64,000 nucleotides of DNA from Pardosa pseudoannulata (Eukaryota; Arthropoda; Arachnida; Araneae; Lycosidae): contig CM063509.1 of the NCBI GenBank assembly GCA_032207245.1, positions 9,574,270 through 9,638,269 on the forward strand. The letters are read 5' to 3'. Positions 25,666 to 38,400 of the stretch are shown piece by piece. Positions within the stretch are counted from its first letter, which is position 1. Each line of letters begins with the position of its first letter. The notes below the pieces were generated by a model. It did not search any database, was not told the origin of the DNA, and worked only from the letters and a program-made list of their open reading frames with translations. The translations under genes were made by a program, and so were the position numbers.

Positions 25666-27146
25666 CACTAGAATTACGGAAGAGGTCATTTTGACACCTA
25701 GCGAACTTTTATCTCTGACAGCTCCTCTTTTTTTTTCGCAAATATCTTAATTTTTTCTTAACTTTTCCCAAATCATTGTGATTTACAAAATAGTAAAGAT
25801 TTCAAGACAATCTTATTTTTATTTTAGCCTTAACGAATGATTATGCCTAGAAATATGCAGGTGTTATTTTGACCCCTTTCATAGAAAAGAAATGTGAATA
25901 CATTCCATTGTATTATCTGAACACTGTTACTTCTGTAAATTATTTTTACTTGCACCTGCTAAACGAAATACAAACAAAGAAAAAGAAAATGGTGGCTGTG
26001 TTTAGTCACATCTGCAGTCACATGATTTGAAATATGTGCAATACTTTTCTTTGTGGAAAGAAAACAGAGAAATGAGATTATTACAAGCTGAACATTCAAA
26101 GATTTTTCATAGATATTTTTTTACTATTTATAACAACTTTTAGTGGAACATTTTATTTGATTTACATGAATTTGTTATAGTGGCATACTAATGGCGCGTA
26201 GAAAAAGACTAACTCATGAGGAAATCGTAAAACTAATGCAAGAATTATCTGCTGCTGATTCCGGTTCTGAAATCGAAAATAATTCTTCAGATAAAGATGG
26301 AGATGAAACATCTTGTGATTCTGAATATATTATAGACAGTAATCAGGCAATATCATCCTCTAGCTCAAGTGAAAGCACTAAGGGATTTGTTTGTATGAGT
26401 TCAAATTCTGCTGTACCTAAGAATGCCAAAACGGGAACTAGTAGACGCTCAAAAAGGAATATGAAATTCAACGTAATTCAGACTAACACTCATAAAGAAA
26501 TTGCTAGTGATGGAACTGTATGGAAAGTAGAAAATACTTCAAATACTTCTGGTCGGCGACCCTTGCAAAATATCTTGCGAGAAAATGCAGGACCGACACC
26601 TTATGCTAAACGTCACATTTGTTCTGTTAAAGCTCATAATGCATGGAAGTTAGTAATAAATGAAAAAAAATTTACAAGTCATAAAGGAGTGTACTGATTC
26701 TGAAGCAAAGTGTAAACTTCATAATGACTTTTTCACTATTTTATTAGCAGAACTGGAAGCATTCATAGCGTAGTTGTACGTAAGGGAGGCATTAGCCACC
26801 AAGGGCTTACCGATTCTTAGTTTGTGGTCAAAGACTTGGGTACCAAAGTTTTTTCATATTTATACATTTTATTTTCTGCGTTACTGAAATGTCACCTATC
26901 GAAAATGAAAAAAAAAAATTACATTTTCTGATTCAAATATTTAAATGCTTATTAATTCTTTGACTACATACCTGTAAAGTCTCTATATTCATTAAAATAA
27001 ACTGTAGTTGTCATAATTTGCTTTATTTTAATTTCTTTTTCACAAATATATTCTATCATATAGAGAAATATGCAGATATCTTATCAAGGGATCAAAATGA
27101 CACCTGCCATAATTCTAGGTATACAAAGATCACCGTAATTTTAGTG
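25666..27146 (+). mobile_element. piggyBac-type element, internally decayed
   Basis: TTAA at 25662-25665 and 27147-27150 bounds inverted ends CACTAGAATTACGG and CCGTAATTTTAGTG (13 of 14 paired). The motif for a TCATTTTGACACC-like box is repeated subterminally near both ends (25686, 25862, 27092). It contains a piggyBac-like transposase start at 26191. A full piggyBac element is normally longer, so the C-terminal part is deleted. Confidence 0.88.
26191..26855 (+). pseudogene. piggyBac-like transposase, N-terminal remnant
   Basis: An open frame of 168 codons (26191-26697) starts MARRKRLTHEEIVKLMQEL. It has a serine/acidic stretch (residues about 22-65), then DGTVWKVE, GRRPLQNILRENAGPTPYAK and CSVKAHNAWKL, as in piggyBac-type N-terminal regions. 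After the stop, out-of-frame pieces resembling ELEAFIA and GLP-x-LSLWSKTW continue to about 26855, the start of the catalytic domain. The three catalytic aspartates and the C-terminal cysteine-rich domain are absent. It sits between TTAA-flanked ends, which supports the family call. Confidence 0.75.
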
Positions 27147-27150
27147 TTAA

Positions 27151-27611
27151 ACAATAGGTCTTGATTTCATTACTCCTAAACAGCCAATAGATATTTGTAG
27201 GAAAAGGAATTGTAAACTGAATCCATTCCTTTTTCCATTCCATGTGTGAAAATATTATGAACTTCATTTCTGATTAAGAGAAAATCCAGAAATTACATCA
27301 CTAAAGGAAAGACATTTTCCTTTAAAAATGAAAAGCTATGATTTACTGCGCCTTCTATTTATGCAATAAAAAAAAATCATGCTTAATAATTCACAAAATA
27401 TTCATCACTTAAAAAAATACACTGATTTAAATCATGATTTTTATGGTTTTATATCAATGTGATAGAAATCAAACCACCCTAATTTACAATCCTCAAATAA
27501 AAGTAAAAACATTGAGTGTCCATTAATTGATTTTATAACAATTCCAAATTTTACCCATACGAGAGAATTAACATATTTCCTTTCTTTTAAAAAAAGGAGA
27601 TCTGTAATACA
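27151..27611. other. No gene seen
   Basis: AT-rich spacer between two transposable elements. Confidence 0.4.
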
Positions 27612-27619
27612 TATATAAG

Positions 27620-28876
27620 TAGGGCTGGAACTAGAATGTGGCAAAGAAGGCATTTACCTTCTTTGTCACATCTGTCCCATACTGTGCACAAAATGCTTAC
27701 GAAACTCACAGTATCTAAATGATATCAACATTCCTCCAGCATAAGAAGTTTCTTTCAAAATTCTATAATTCTAGTAAATAGTAACAATAAATTATAATTA
27801 TTAAATATTGTAGTAGTGAAAATTTGAATTTATGCATACTAGAATTGATTTCAATAATCCAAAAACTTGTTAAATCAATAATAAAAAAATTCTAGAAGGA
27901 ATTCGTTAACTAGAACTAGAGAATATATATCCAAATTTAGTAATTGTATTGAGAATCTATGTCCATTTCTAACAAGTTTTGTATGAAGGGTTTTTTAAGA
28001 AAGCTCAAAGAGAAAAACTCATATCTAAACTCCTTGATGCGGTAGGAATGACTAGGGAATATGTGCACTGAAATATAAAATTGCAGACAGTTTAACCTAT
28101 GATGAAGTAATACACTTTTTTTGTGGATATTGTGATGTGGGAATGTAATGTTGTAAATACCTTTCCTTTTTATGTAATGCATAAGTCTAAAATTGTTAGT
28201 TTCTTAATTTAGGAATTATGAAACTCTGTGTCATTATGAATACATCATATAGAGAGAGAACTTGTTTATATATTTTCCCCCAACATACAGTAGAACCTCG
28301 ATTAACTGAGGTTTCTGTTAACCGAGTCAATAACAAAGTCTAATTTTTTTTTCTCCTTTATAAAATGAGCTTGGAAAAATTATACACATTTTAGTTCGTT
28401 GTCTGTGTCATAGGAACTTCTTCCCCACAAAAGCACTCAACTTCCAACAACTGTTGCAATTTAACAAATTAATGTATATTAAATTATAAAAATACAATAT
28501 TTTCTTGAGATTTGCGTTATTTTGAAAATGCATCTTTCGATATTTAACTAAGTATAGTTAAAAAAAAATTCCATTTTACTTTTTAAACTACTAGAGTTGA
28601 ATTTCTTTTTAAATCTTTTTAGCTGTGAAACATAAGTTCATATATGTTTATTTTTATCATTTAAAGAACGTACTATCGTTTTTTAATTTAAAAGTTAGTT
28701 AAATTCGCAAACACGGAAGGTTTTTTTATACATAGTTTCTATTAACCGAGATTTCCGATATCCAAGATACTAGCGGTCCCAATTAGCTCGGATAATCGAG
28801 GTTCTACTGTATTTGGTGTAGGGACGCAAGCCAGTATTTTGCCACATGCAGAAAAAAAAACCTAGTTCTGGCCCTG
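27620..28876. mobile_element. Non-autonomous hAT element with perfect 8-bp TSD, split by a Tigger MITE
   Basis: Ends TAGGGCTGGAACTAG and CCTAGTTCTGGCCCTG are inverted. Identical TATATAAG lies at 27612-27619 and 28877-28884. A Tigger MITE occupies 28288-28809 inside it. No transposase was recognised. Confidence 0.85.
28288..28809. mobile_element. Tigger/pogo-type MITE nested in a hAT element
   Basis: Ends CAGTAGAACCTCGATTAAC and GATAATCGAGGTTCTACTG are inverted and flanked by TA (28286-28287, 28810-28811). A second GTTAACCGAG motif lies just inside. This terminal motif is typical of Tigger families. Confidence 0.88.
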
Positions 28877-29005
28877 TATATAAGTTAACATAGATGAAGT
28901 CTCACAATCGTATTAAAAACTCATAAACAAAAACATCCTTTTCAAAACAAAGGTAAAAAAAAAGTGACACATGAAAATAAAATGGATAGAGCCTTTTTAG
29001 TAAAT

Positions 29006-29011
29006 TTTATT
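29006..29011 (-). terminator. Candidate poly(A) signal of PPP1R7
   Basis: AATAAA on the minus strand lies about 230 bp past the stop. A second AATAAA overlaps the stop codon itself at 29239-29244. No downstream GU-rich element was assessed, so the choice is inference. Confidence 0.3.
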
Positions 29012-29239
29012 CAGTTGTGAAGAAGGAAGCACAAAAATACAGTATCATACAAATATTAAGTATGAAATATTTCATAATTTATGCATAAATGATTAATATT
29101 TCTTTCCAATATCTTTCAACATTACAGCAATTTAACGAAATAACTGCTTTTAAATATAAAATGTGTTTATAAAGGAAACCCAAATAAAATCTACAATATT
29201 TCCAATCAATGCAATAATGTAATGACAGCACTTTGTGAT

Positions 29240-29422
29240 TTATTGATTGTGCAGTGCCATAGTAGCATCTATCTGTTTGATCCAGGGAACTATAATCATT
29301 ATTTTCTTCCTGTACATGGGATCTTTAGCGATAGGATTATTTTCCAAATACACAGTTTCTAGCTCTTTAAACTCCCGAAGAACTTCAATGCAATCCCATG
29401 CATCAATCTCATTATCATTGAA
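29240..29422 (-). CDS. PPP1R7: PPP1R7 last coding exon (LRR and C-terminal cap)
   Basis: This exon codes residues 262-321 and TAA. It opens with FNDNEIDAW, carries TVYLENNPIAKDPMYRKK, and ends PWIKQIDATMALHNQ, the LRR-cap typical of sds22. The acceptor is TTTTTTCTAG. A hAT MITE begins only 45 bp upstream of this acceptor. Confidence 0.94.
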   Translation of the reverse strand, partial: FNDNEIDAWDCIEVLREFKELETVYLENNPIAKDPMYRKKIMIIVPWIKQIDATMALHNQ

Positions 29423-32400
29423 CTAGAAAAAAAGAGAAATTTGTTATCACATTTAGGGTTTGTTAACAGGGATGCAATGGTTATCTGGCCAACATACTGC
29501 ATCCGGTATATTCGGCCCCTATACCAGATAATTGCCAGTAGCCGAATATAACAATTATCCAGCAGTATATCCGGCCAAGGATTATACACAGAGAAATAAA
29601 ATAAATATAACAAAAAAAAATTCAAAATGCTAAACAATATCCTTTATGAAACAATGCATATAAGTATTTTGGAGCATTATGCAAAATAAAAAGGTTTATG
29701 GGAATAAATTAGGTTTATTTATGCATTTCATTACAAAAAATCATAATCATTCTTTTTCTTCAGTCTTAACTGCAAAATTGTGTTCTTGCATCTGAGAACA
29801 CAAAAGACAAAACTTACTTTTTGGGAGGATAGAAAAATAAAGACAATTTATAAAAAAAAAAGTGTGAAGATGTTCTTGAATTTTTTCATACACAAACATA
29901 AGAACCATTAAAAAAGAAAGGTAAAGGACTATTCAAAATGCTTTTATTCGGATTTGATTTTTCTAATTCAATAACGTCGAATGGAGATATTGAGTACTAA
30001 AACTTAAAATAAAGAAAAAATTGAAAATAAATTATAGTACAAATAGTCGACTCATCAAAAAATATAAAAGGTGAGAAAAATACTACAATTTGGTTGCAAA
30101 GATAAAGTACATAAGGCTGATTTACTTAAAATAAATATGAAAAGAAAAAGTGCGAAACATACTGACATCTGGTTGGATATCAGGCCAGATATCTGGTATC
30201 CGGCCAAATTAACATCCGTTGCATCCCTAGTTTGTAATACTGGTAAACCAGTTTAATGGTAAATTACTAAATATACTTTAAACACATTTACCAGCAAATA
30301 TATATACAGTGAACTCCACTTAATGTGATCGAGGTTATTGTTATCAATTGCTTACTGTTATTGAAATCACTTGGTTCCAATTTTCTCTATTCATTTGTAT
30401 GTTGTAATTATCACTTTATGTGATCATTACATTGGTTAATGTTATCAGTTTTCAAAACTCATTGTAACTGGCAAAGAGATATTCACAATGTATTCAGAAG
30501 GAACCCAATCTTTTCTTTCCCTTCACTGCTGTTTTAATTTCCGAGAATTCTCCCTCTTTGATCTAGGGAAATGGTGAATGATCAAAGGAGTGGGCTATTA
30601 AACTTTCCTGAAATTTTTCAAAAATATGCACATCCTGCTGGAGGTCAATGGTTGTCAGATAAGCAGAAGGCAATGCATTCTTATAGGAACTAAGAAGGAA
30701 CATATTCACAATTTATGTCTTGCTCACTTATATGCAGTTTGTCGATAGGGAAGCCAGAAAGTGAAATGATTTAACATTAAAACAAAAGATCAAAATTTTA
30801 AATCATTATGACAGGTTACCAAAAATAAGTCAGCACAATGCTGCAGCACAGCTAAACATTTCTGAACATCTGAATTGCATAGAAAGTATTGAAACTTGGA
30901 GTACAACACCACTCCGATGACTTTAAAAAACAATATGATTACGAACAATTTATCAACGAGCTTCTTAGAAAGTGTACAGTCATCAATTGATCAAATTTTT
31001 TAATTATGTATATAATTCTTAGATTTTAAAGGACAATATACAGTACATAAATATAAGGTGAGTTTCTTCATTTTATTTTGAAATTTAGTACATGTGAATT
31101 CAAGACGGGAGGGTAAATTTATCTATTTTTGCATATTGTTTATTGTTGTCAATCGGTTATTGTTATCAAAATCACAGTGTCCCAAACTGATGGCATTAAG
31201 CAGAGTCCACTGTATATAATAATATTATTATTATTAATATTCAAGAAATACTGGCAAAATAGCCAGTAATTCTTGATTAAAGTTAGAAAAGTAAGTGCTA
31301 ACAGGACATAGTACAACTTATTTTTAAACAAAATACCAAATGTTTATATTTTATGCAAGTTTTTAAAATCAGTGAATTTCAAACTGATTTTGGTAGACAG
31401 GATTTTTTAACTGCCTGGTACCTCTTTATCATCATAGTGTTCTATTAAGTTTTACACTTTGGAAAAATTCATAATTAACTTTTTTCTACCAAGTGATTTA
31501 TAATAGCAGATTTAAAAAATCTTTTTTTACAACTATTTTTAGAAAATTACTTAAGAACTTTGCTATTAATTTCTCAAAATAATTGCATGAAACTAGATTT
31601 TAAAAATGGCTTCTTGACTTATAATCTTTTTTACAATGCTATAGTTATACAATTTCTTTCCTGCATTTCTTTACCATAATTTACTATTGATTTGTGAACA
31701 TTTTGAAGCTCTTATTTTAAAATTTACTCTGAAAAAATTTAAACCTTTATGCCTTCATGGAGTATTTACTATCTAATTTAGTGCCTGTCACATAGTAGTT
31801 AAAGTGTCCTCCTTGGATTTATAGATTGCGAAATAAATATTCATTTTTCATTGGTTGTGGACAGATTTCATTCTATTAGTGAAAAATGACCAGCAAAATC
31901 GGCTTACCAGACATACTGCTATAGAAGTAGAATGTTTTGGTTTGATTTCGAGCGCTATGGTCTACTGTTTTGCACACGAGGGCTAATGAGACCAAGATCT
32001 ACTGCTTAAAGCCAATTCTAAACGGCTACAATCCTCCATGCCCACAGTGGGATTCGAACCTGCAAACTCTGGTTCTGAAGAGCTACAGAAGTAGAAGTTA
32101 ACATAGGATAAGAATTCAGCAAAATAAAAATTTCCTGGTTTAAATATAAATTTTCCCAACTTTTCCTGATGATCCCCTGGTTTCTGGTCAGCTGGTCACC
32201 CTGTGAACTAAATCACAACAAATAGATTTATCTATGATAAAACTTAACTTTACAGTACTATGTTTACGTGTTTCCAAATAAATCTCTTAACAAAGTTTTT
32301 TTTTTTTTAAATATAAATAAATAAATGACCTCTTATGTTTAAAAAGACATCTTATCATTACAAGTTTTCAAAGACTGTAATATTTAAATTTGTTTAAATG

Positions 32401-35400
32401 CCATGTTTTTCTTTACTTTGTGCAGTCTTTAATAACCTATATTTAAGATATTTATGAATATAAATTTGGCAGAAATGATTAAGGTTTTCATGGAGATAAC
32501 AGTTAAGAACATAAAAATCTTTTTTAAATACAATCAAATAAATTATAAGGACTTTATTACATGTGCTTTAGCCCCTTCCACATTTTAGGGTTTTCTCTGC
32601 AAATAATACGTGCCTTATGGTGTAGAGTCATGCCACACATGGAAGGTTTAATGATAAATTTTACAATGAAATTCTACAATGTTCAATTCTACAATTCTAC
32701 ACGAACCCCTTTTAGAAATTTAAGGCTTTATCCAAAAAGAAGGAAAATGTGCTTTATGGGTAGGTCCGCCACACCTGGTAGATAAAATGCAAAAGTTACA
32801 ATGAGAAATGCTCATGCCTCGCACATTCTTGTTGAAGTTAGTAGCTATCTATTATGGAATTAGAGAAAGGACAGTTTGACTTCCGAGTTATATATAATTG
32901 TGGTCAATACTTTAAAAGAAAACCAGCTCGTAAAACTTACACAAAAACTGCGAACTTTCAAAATAGAACTTTTCATTATGAACGTGTTAGAAAATTAAAA
33001 AATATATATATATATAGACTTCTTCCTTACATCACTTCATTATTCATCCGATGCGTTTAAGATTCAGTACTTTAACCGTGACTGAAACCTTCAGGTAAAT
33101 CTCCTGCCACATGTCTGTATTAAGCCTAGTCAGCGTTGTTAGCGGGGAAGAATTTCTAGCTAACGCTGCAGGTGACTAACTTGTTTAATTTTTGTATTAA
33201 GTCAATATATGTTAAATTTTTCATAAATAAAATTTTAACTTAAAACATTCGAAGTGTAAATTTTATTGAAATCCTGAAACTTCATCAAATATCTGACGCT
33301 CTGTATTTTTTAGAAGTGATGGAAAACTATATGAAATTTGATTAATTTTCCATCATGTCGGTTATGGGCAGCAAGCGTATGCAGTGGTGAAGTTTATTTA
33401 AAACGTCTTCGAAGCTATTCGACGGCGGGCCTGCAGACTTGTAAAAGAATTAAAAATGGAAGTTGCAATTGAACAGCTGAATGCCGACAACTACGCAACT
33501 TGGCGTGATGATATGAAAGTGCTACTAATGAAAGAGAGCTGCTGGCGTATCGTATCAAAGATAGAAGCTGCACCTACGAAAGGGGAAGCTGAAATATCAG
33601 CTAAGGAATTAAGAAGTTTCAACCAACGAGCAGACAAGGCTTATGGGTTAATATATTTAAACATTGCCAAAGAATATCGAAGTATTATTTCTGATACTGA
33701 TGATCCAGTAAATGCGTGGGAAATATTAGAAAAGCATTTCCGACCGGACTCTCGTGCTCGTATAATAGGCCTCACCGATGAATTTTTCTCCTGCAAAATC
33801 AACCCAGGCGAGGAAATTGGTGTGTACGCGGCAAGAATCCGAAAAATCGTAAATGAATTGAGGGACGCTGGAAAACCCATAGATGACTGGTACCAGGCGT
33901 TTCAACTCATTCGTTTCCTTGCTCCTGAATTTAACGGAGTTGTACAATCAATCTACTGTTGTATAGATCAGGATTTCACTTTTGATAAAATTCAGGCTGA
34001 ATTAACTGCTGAAGAATCTAGATTGAAACAATCCATTAAAGACCAAGAAAGCATAGTTTTTTTCCTTAAAATTTGAAAGGTGTTAAAGGGAAATTACCCG
34101 AAAAGCCAGAAAACTGAGAATAAGCAGATTTTTCGAAATCGCCCACCTACAAAACCTAAGCCGGAATCCTGTTTTATCACCGAATCGTGCCCAAGTCAAG
34201 ACAGTGACGATACATCTTGAGTAATGGACACAGCAGCAAGCTCACATTTCTGTGGTAACAAGAGTCTCCTGAAGGACTTTAAGCCTATAAAAACCACTTC
34301 TATGGTAGTTGCTATTGGTGGGGTGTCGTGTGAAGTAAAAGGAACTGGAACTGTCAGGAGATTTTTAAAAAGAAGGGTGAGTCAGAAGTTGTTAATCATT
34401 TTTAATATATTGTACTCTTTCAAACTAAAACGTAATTTAATGTCAGGTTCTTTAATTGACAAAGCAGGTGCAACATTTACATGTAGAAAGGGACAAATTA
34501 CAGTATATGCTAAAGATGGTCGTAAACTATTTGTAGCTAAAAAGAATAATGGCCTTTTTTATGTAAATCCCCAGTATGAAACTATTAAACCTTTAAAGTT
34601 AAAAGAACATAAAAGTAAAAATCTTATTGTAAATAAGCCCTGTAATATGAAATTCAAAGATTCTAAAGAACAGAATTTTTCTACTTCTAATCTAAACAAT
34701 TTAGAAATTTGGCATAACAGACTTTGTCATATAAATACGAAATACATTGTTCAAACTAGTAAAAACAACTCTGTAAGTGGTTTACCTGATTTGCGACACG
34801 AAGTTTTAAAATGTGAACCATGTAAAATTGCTAAATCTCGACGAAAATCATTCAAACCGATAGGTAAAATTAGGTCACGAAAACCCCTAGAATTGTTACA
34901 TTTGGACCTATGTGGTCCCATTCCCAATATAGCTATTGGAGGTTATCGTTATTTCTTAAGTATCATTGATGATTTTTCGCGTAAAGTAACTACCTATCCA
35001 ATAAAAGAAAAAAATGAGGTTTTTAATATTTTCTCTAGTTATCAAAATGCCGTAGCAGAACGCTACAATTATACCGCAATGGACGCAATAAAAGTTATGC
35101 TAAATTCCAGCGGATTAAGTAATGGATTTTGGGCGGAAGCCTTGTTATGTCATACTTATGTTTGGAATCGAGTATGCCATGGAAAGCAAACCTCAACCCC
35201 TTTTGAACTTTACTGTGGATGTAAACCATCATTAAAACATCTCAGAGTTTTTGGAACTAAAGCCTATTTGCATGTTCCTAAACAACAACGTAAAAAGCTA
35301 GATATGAGAGCTAAAAAGGGTGTTATGTTAGGGTATGCATTAAAAACTCGTGGTTATCGTATATGGCTTCCGACAGAAAGGAAAATTGTTGAGACAATAA

Positions 35401-38400
35401 ATGTTTCTTTTGATGATGAAAAACTACATAGTCAGAGTAACAGTGGAGCGAAACTGGGCCCAAACTTTAAAACAATCGAACTTTCGTCTGATTCAGAAAG
35501 TGAGTCGGAATCTGAAGAAACTGAACAACCGAAATCTCCCGAAACCGTAAAAACTGAAGATTTTGAGGAAGGGGAGGGGATACCGGAAAGCAGTAAAACT
35601 TCTAGTGAAAATATTGTTTGGGAAAGACAAGCTGTTCCACGTAAAAAATGGATCTCGGACTGATGTTTATTATAGAATTAAAGGTGTAAAAGCGCGTTTT
35701 TGATCTAATACAGATATCGAAAATTACTGTAAAGCACACAATTTAAAATTTGACATAGCTTTTCAATTTTAGCAGAAAAATACATACTTTATTGTTGTAA
35801 AAATAAAGAAAGCAAATCATTAGGAATGACTAGAAATTATAGTTCCAATTTGTTAGCTTTGAACAACCCCCCAAGCTGAAAAGTGGTGTAAAGCAATGAA
35901 AGACGAAATCAAAGTTATAAAACAACTTAAAGGGTGGGACTTTGTTCCAAAACCGGAAAACAGCCGAGTCATACGTTGGCGATGGGTTTATACCCTAAAA
36001 CAAGACGAAAACAATAAAATCGTCAGGTACAAGGCCAGTTGTTTTAGGTTTCACGCAAATTCAGGGAACATACTACAATGAAGTGTTTAACCCAGTGGTT
36101 AGTTTTTCTAACGTAAGAATATGTGTTTTTCAGTACTTGTATGTAAACTAAAGTGGAAGCATTGTCAATTGGATATAAAATGTGCCTATCTCTATGCTAC
36201 ATTTAAAGAAAATATTTTTATGACCCAACCACAAGGTTTTGTCGATCCTTTAAAACCAAACCACGTATGCTGTTTAAACAAAGCTTTGTATGGTTTACAT
36301 CAATTGGGGAGAGAATAGTTTTTAGAAATTCACTGTTTTAACAAATTAGAATGGACAAATTGTGTTTATGTATATATGAATAATGCTGTTTTATTACTTT
36401 TTGTAGATGATATAGGGTTATTTTCAAAATCTGACAATCTTATAAAAAATGTGATAAATCGTTTACGTACTCATTTTGATCTTAAAATAATGGGTAGAAC
36501 TCGTAAATTGTTAGGAGTCCAATTTGAAGAAATTGGGAATGAATTTTTTATCCATCAGTCGGACTATATCCATAAAGTATGTGAAAAATATAAAAATTTC
36601 AATTGTCCAGCAACTTTATTACCCATAGCAGTAGGTACAGTTCTTTCTAAAACCCAATGTCCAAATTCAGAAGCCGAAACTTTAAAAATGTCAGAATTGC
36701 CGTACAGAAATATATTAGGTTGTCTGTCATTTATTTCAAATAGAACTAGACCTGATATATGTTACGCAGTAAATATTCTTTCACAATTTCAGAGTAATCC
36801 TGGCTTAATACACTGGAATACTTTACTTAAATTACTTGGCTATATAAATCAAACTAAATCTTATAAACTAAAGTTATCTCAGGTAAATGATCTAAATGTC
36901 AACTGTTATAGCGATGCAGATTATGCTGCAAATCGTGATGATCGAATTTCCATTGGAGGACATATTCTTTTTATAGACGATTCGCCCATTATATGGAAGA
37001 CTTTTAAACAGAAATGTGTTAGTCTATCCACAATGGAAAGTGAATACATATCACTGTGTGAATCGGCCAAGGAATTAATTTGGATTATCCGTATATTTAA
37101 TGAACTCAAAAACCACAATATTATTACATTTAATACGAGTAGTTATCTTTTGTGTGATAATCAAGCTGCAATAAATTTTTCTAGATCACCAATTGAAAAT
37201 TCTCGAACTAAACATATTGACATAAAATATCATTTCCTTAGAAATTTAGTTCTACAAAATCTTTTCACTTTAAATTATGTAAATACAAAATTGAATTTTG
37301 CCGACTTGTTCACTAAACCATTACCCAAAGTTGGTTTATCTAAGTTCGTTGAAAAGATTTTTATTGTAAATAACGTGTAAAATTTCATTGTATTAAAGTA
37401 TAACAAATGTGAAATTTTGAAAATGTTTGTAATAATTTCTTTGTAACTTTACTATATTAATCATGTTTGTTTTGTAAATGAACTTTATTTGCTGACTGCT
37501 TGAAGTCATGCAGTAACATTTGCCACTGGTGTGGTTATTTCATTTAAGTATATGTATGTATTAGTATTTGTAAAAACTCATCGGATGAAGGGATAAATTT
37601 TAAATGAACGATTTAAAGTTTTTGTAAGTAAAAGGCGGGCCATTGTTAGAAAATTAAAAAATATATATATATAGACTTCTTCCTTACATCACCTCATTAT
37701 TCATCCGATGCGTTTAAGTTTCAGTCAACTTTAACCGTGACTGAAACCTTCATGTAAATCTCCTGCCACATGTGTGTATTTAAGCCTAGTCAGCGTTGTT
37801 AGCTGGGGAAGCATTTCTAGCTAACGCTGCAGGTGACTAGCTTGTTTAATTTTTGTATTAAGTCGATACATGTTTAATTTTTCATAAATAAAATTTTAAC
37901 TTAAAACATTCGAAGTGTAAATTTATTGAAATCCTGAAACTTCATCAAACCTCTGACGACTCTGCATTTTTTGAATTGTTGGAAAACTATATGAAACGAT
38001 TAATTTTCCATCAGAACGGAATTTAAGCCAGGTGTAATAGGTACAATACTCATAGTAAATAGGATACCGCACTCATAGTAAATAGGAAAGCATTTAGATT
38101 TAAAAATGAAAGTATTTTCTGAAAATCATAAAAGAAGCCACATCTACGAATAACTCCTGTTACTCCTTCAATACATAAAAGAAGGGAGAGTACAAAAACA
38201 TGTTGAGAATGGGTCCAGGACATAAAAAGGGGTAAAAGGTATAAGGGCATGTTTTCGAGAAGCTGTACAAGGCATAAGCATTTTATATTGTAACTTTTGC
38301 TTTTTATCTATCAGGTGTGGCAGAACTACATATAAGGCACATTTTCCTTCTTTTTGGATAAAGCCTTAAATTTCTAAAAGGGGTTTGTGAACAACATTGT

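Larger units (their letters stand above)
32985..38013 (+). mobile_element. Ty1/Copia LTR retrotransposon, defective
   Basis: A 5,029-bp element with two LTRs of about 370 bp (TG...CA ends) and a perfect 5-bp target duplication GAACG at 32980-32984 and 38014-38018. Domain order is gag, protease, integrase, reverse transcriptase, RNase H, which is the Copia order. The LTRs differ at roughly 20 positions plus several indels by eye, so the insertion is old. Coding frames are broken in several places. It lies in PPP1R7 intron 8, antisense to the gene. Confidence 0.95.

Noticed and set aside
33641..33947. Two minus-strand open frames under the Copia gag
   Set aside because: They are shadows of the gag frame.
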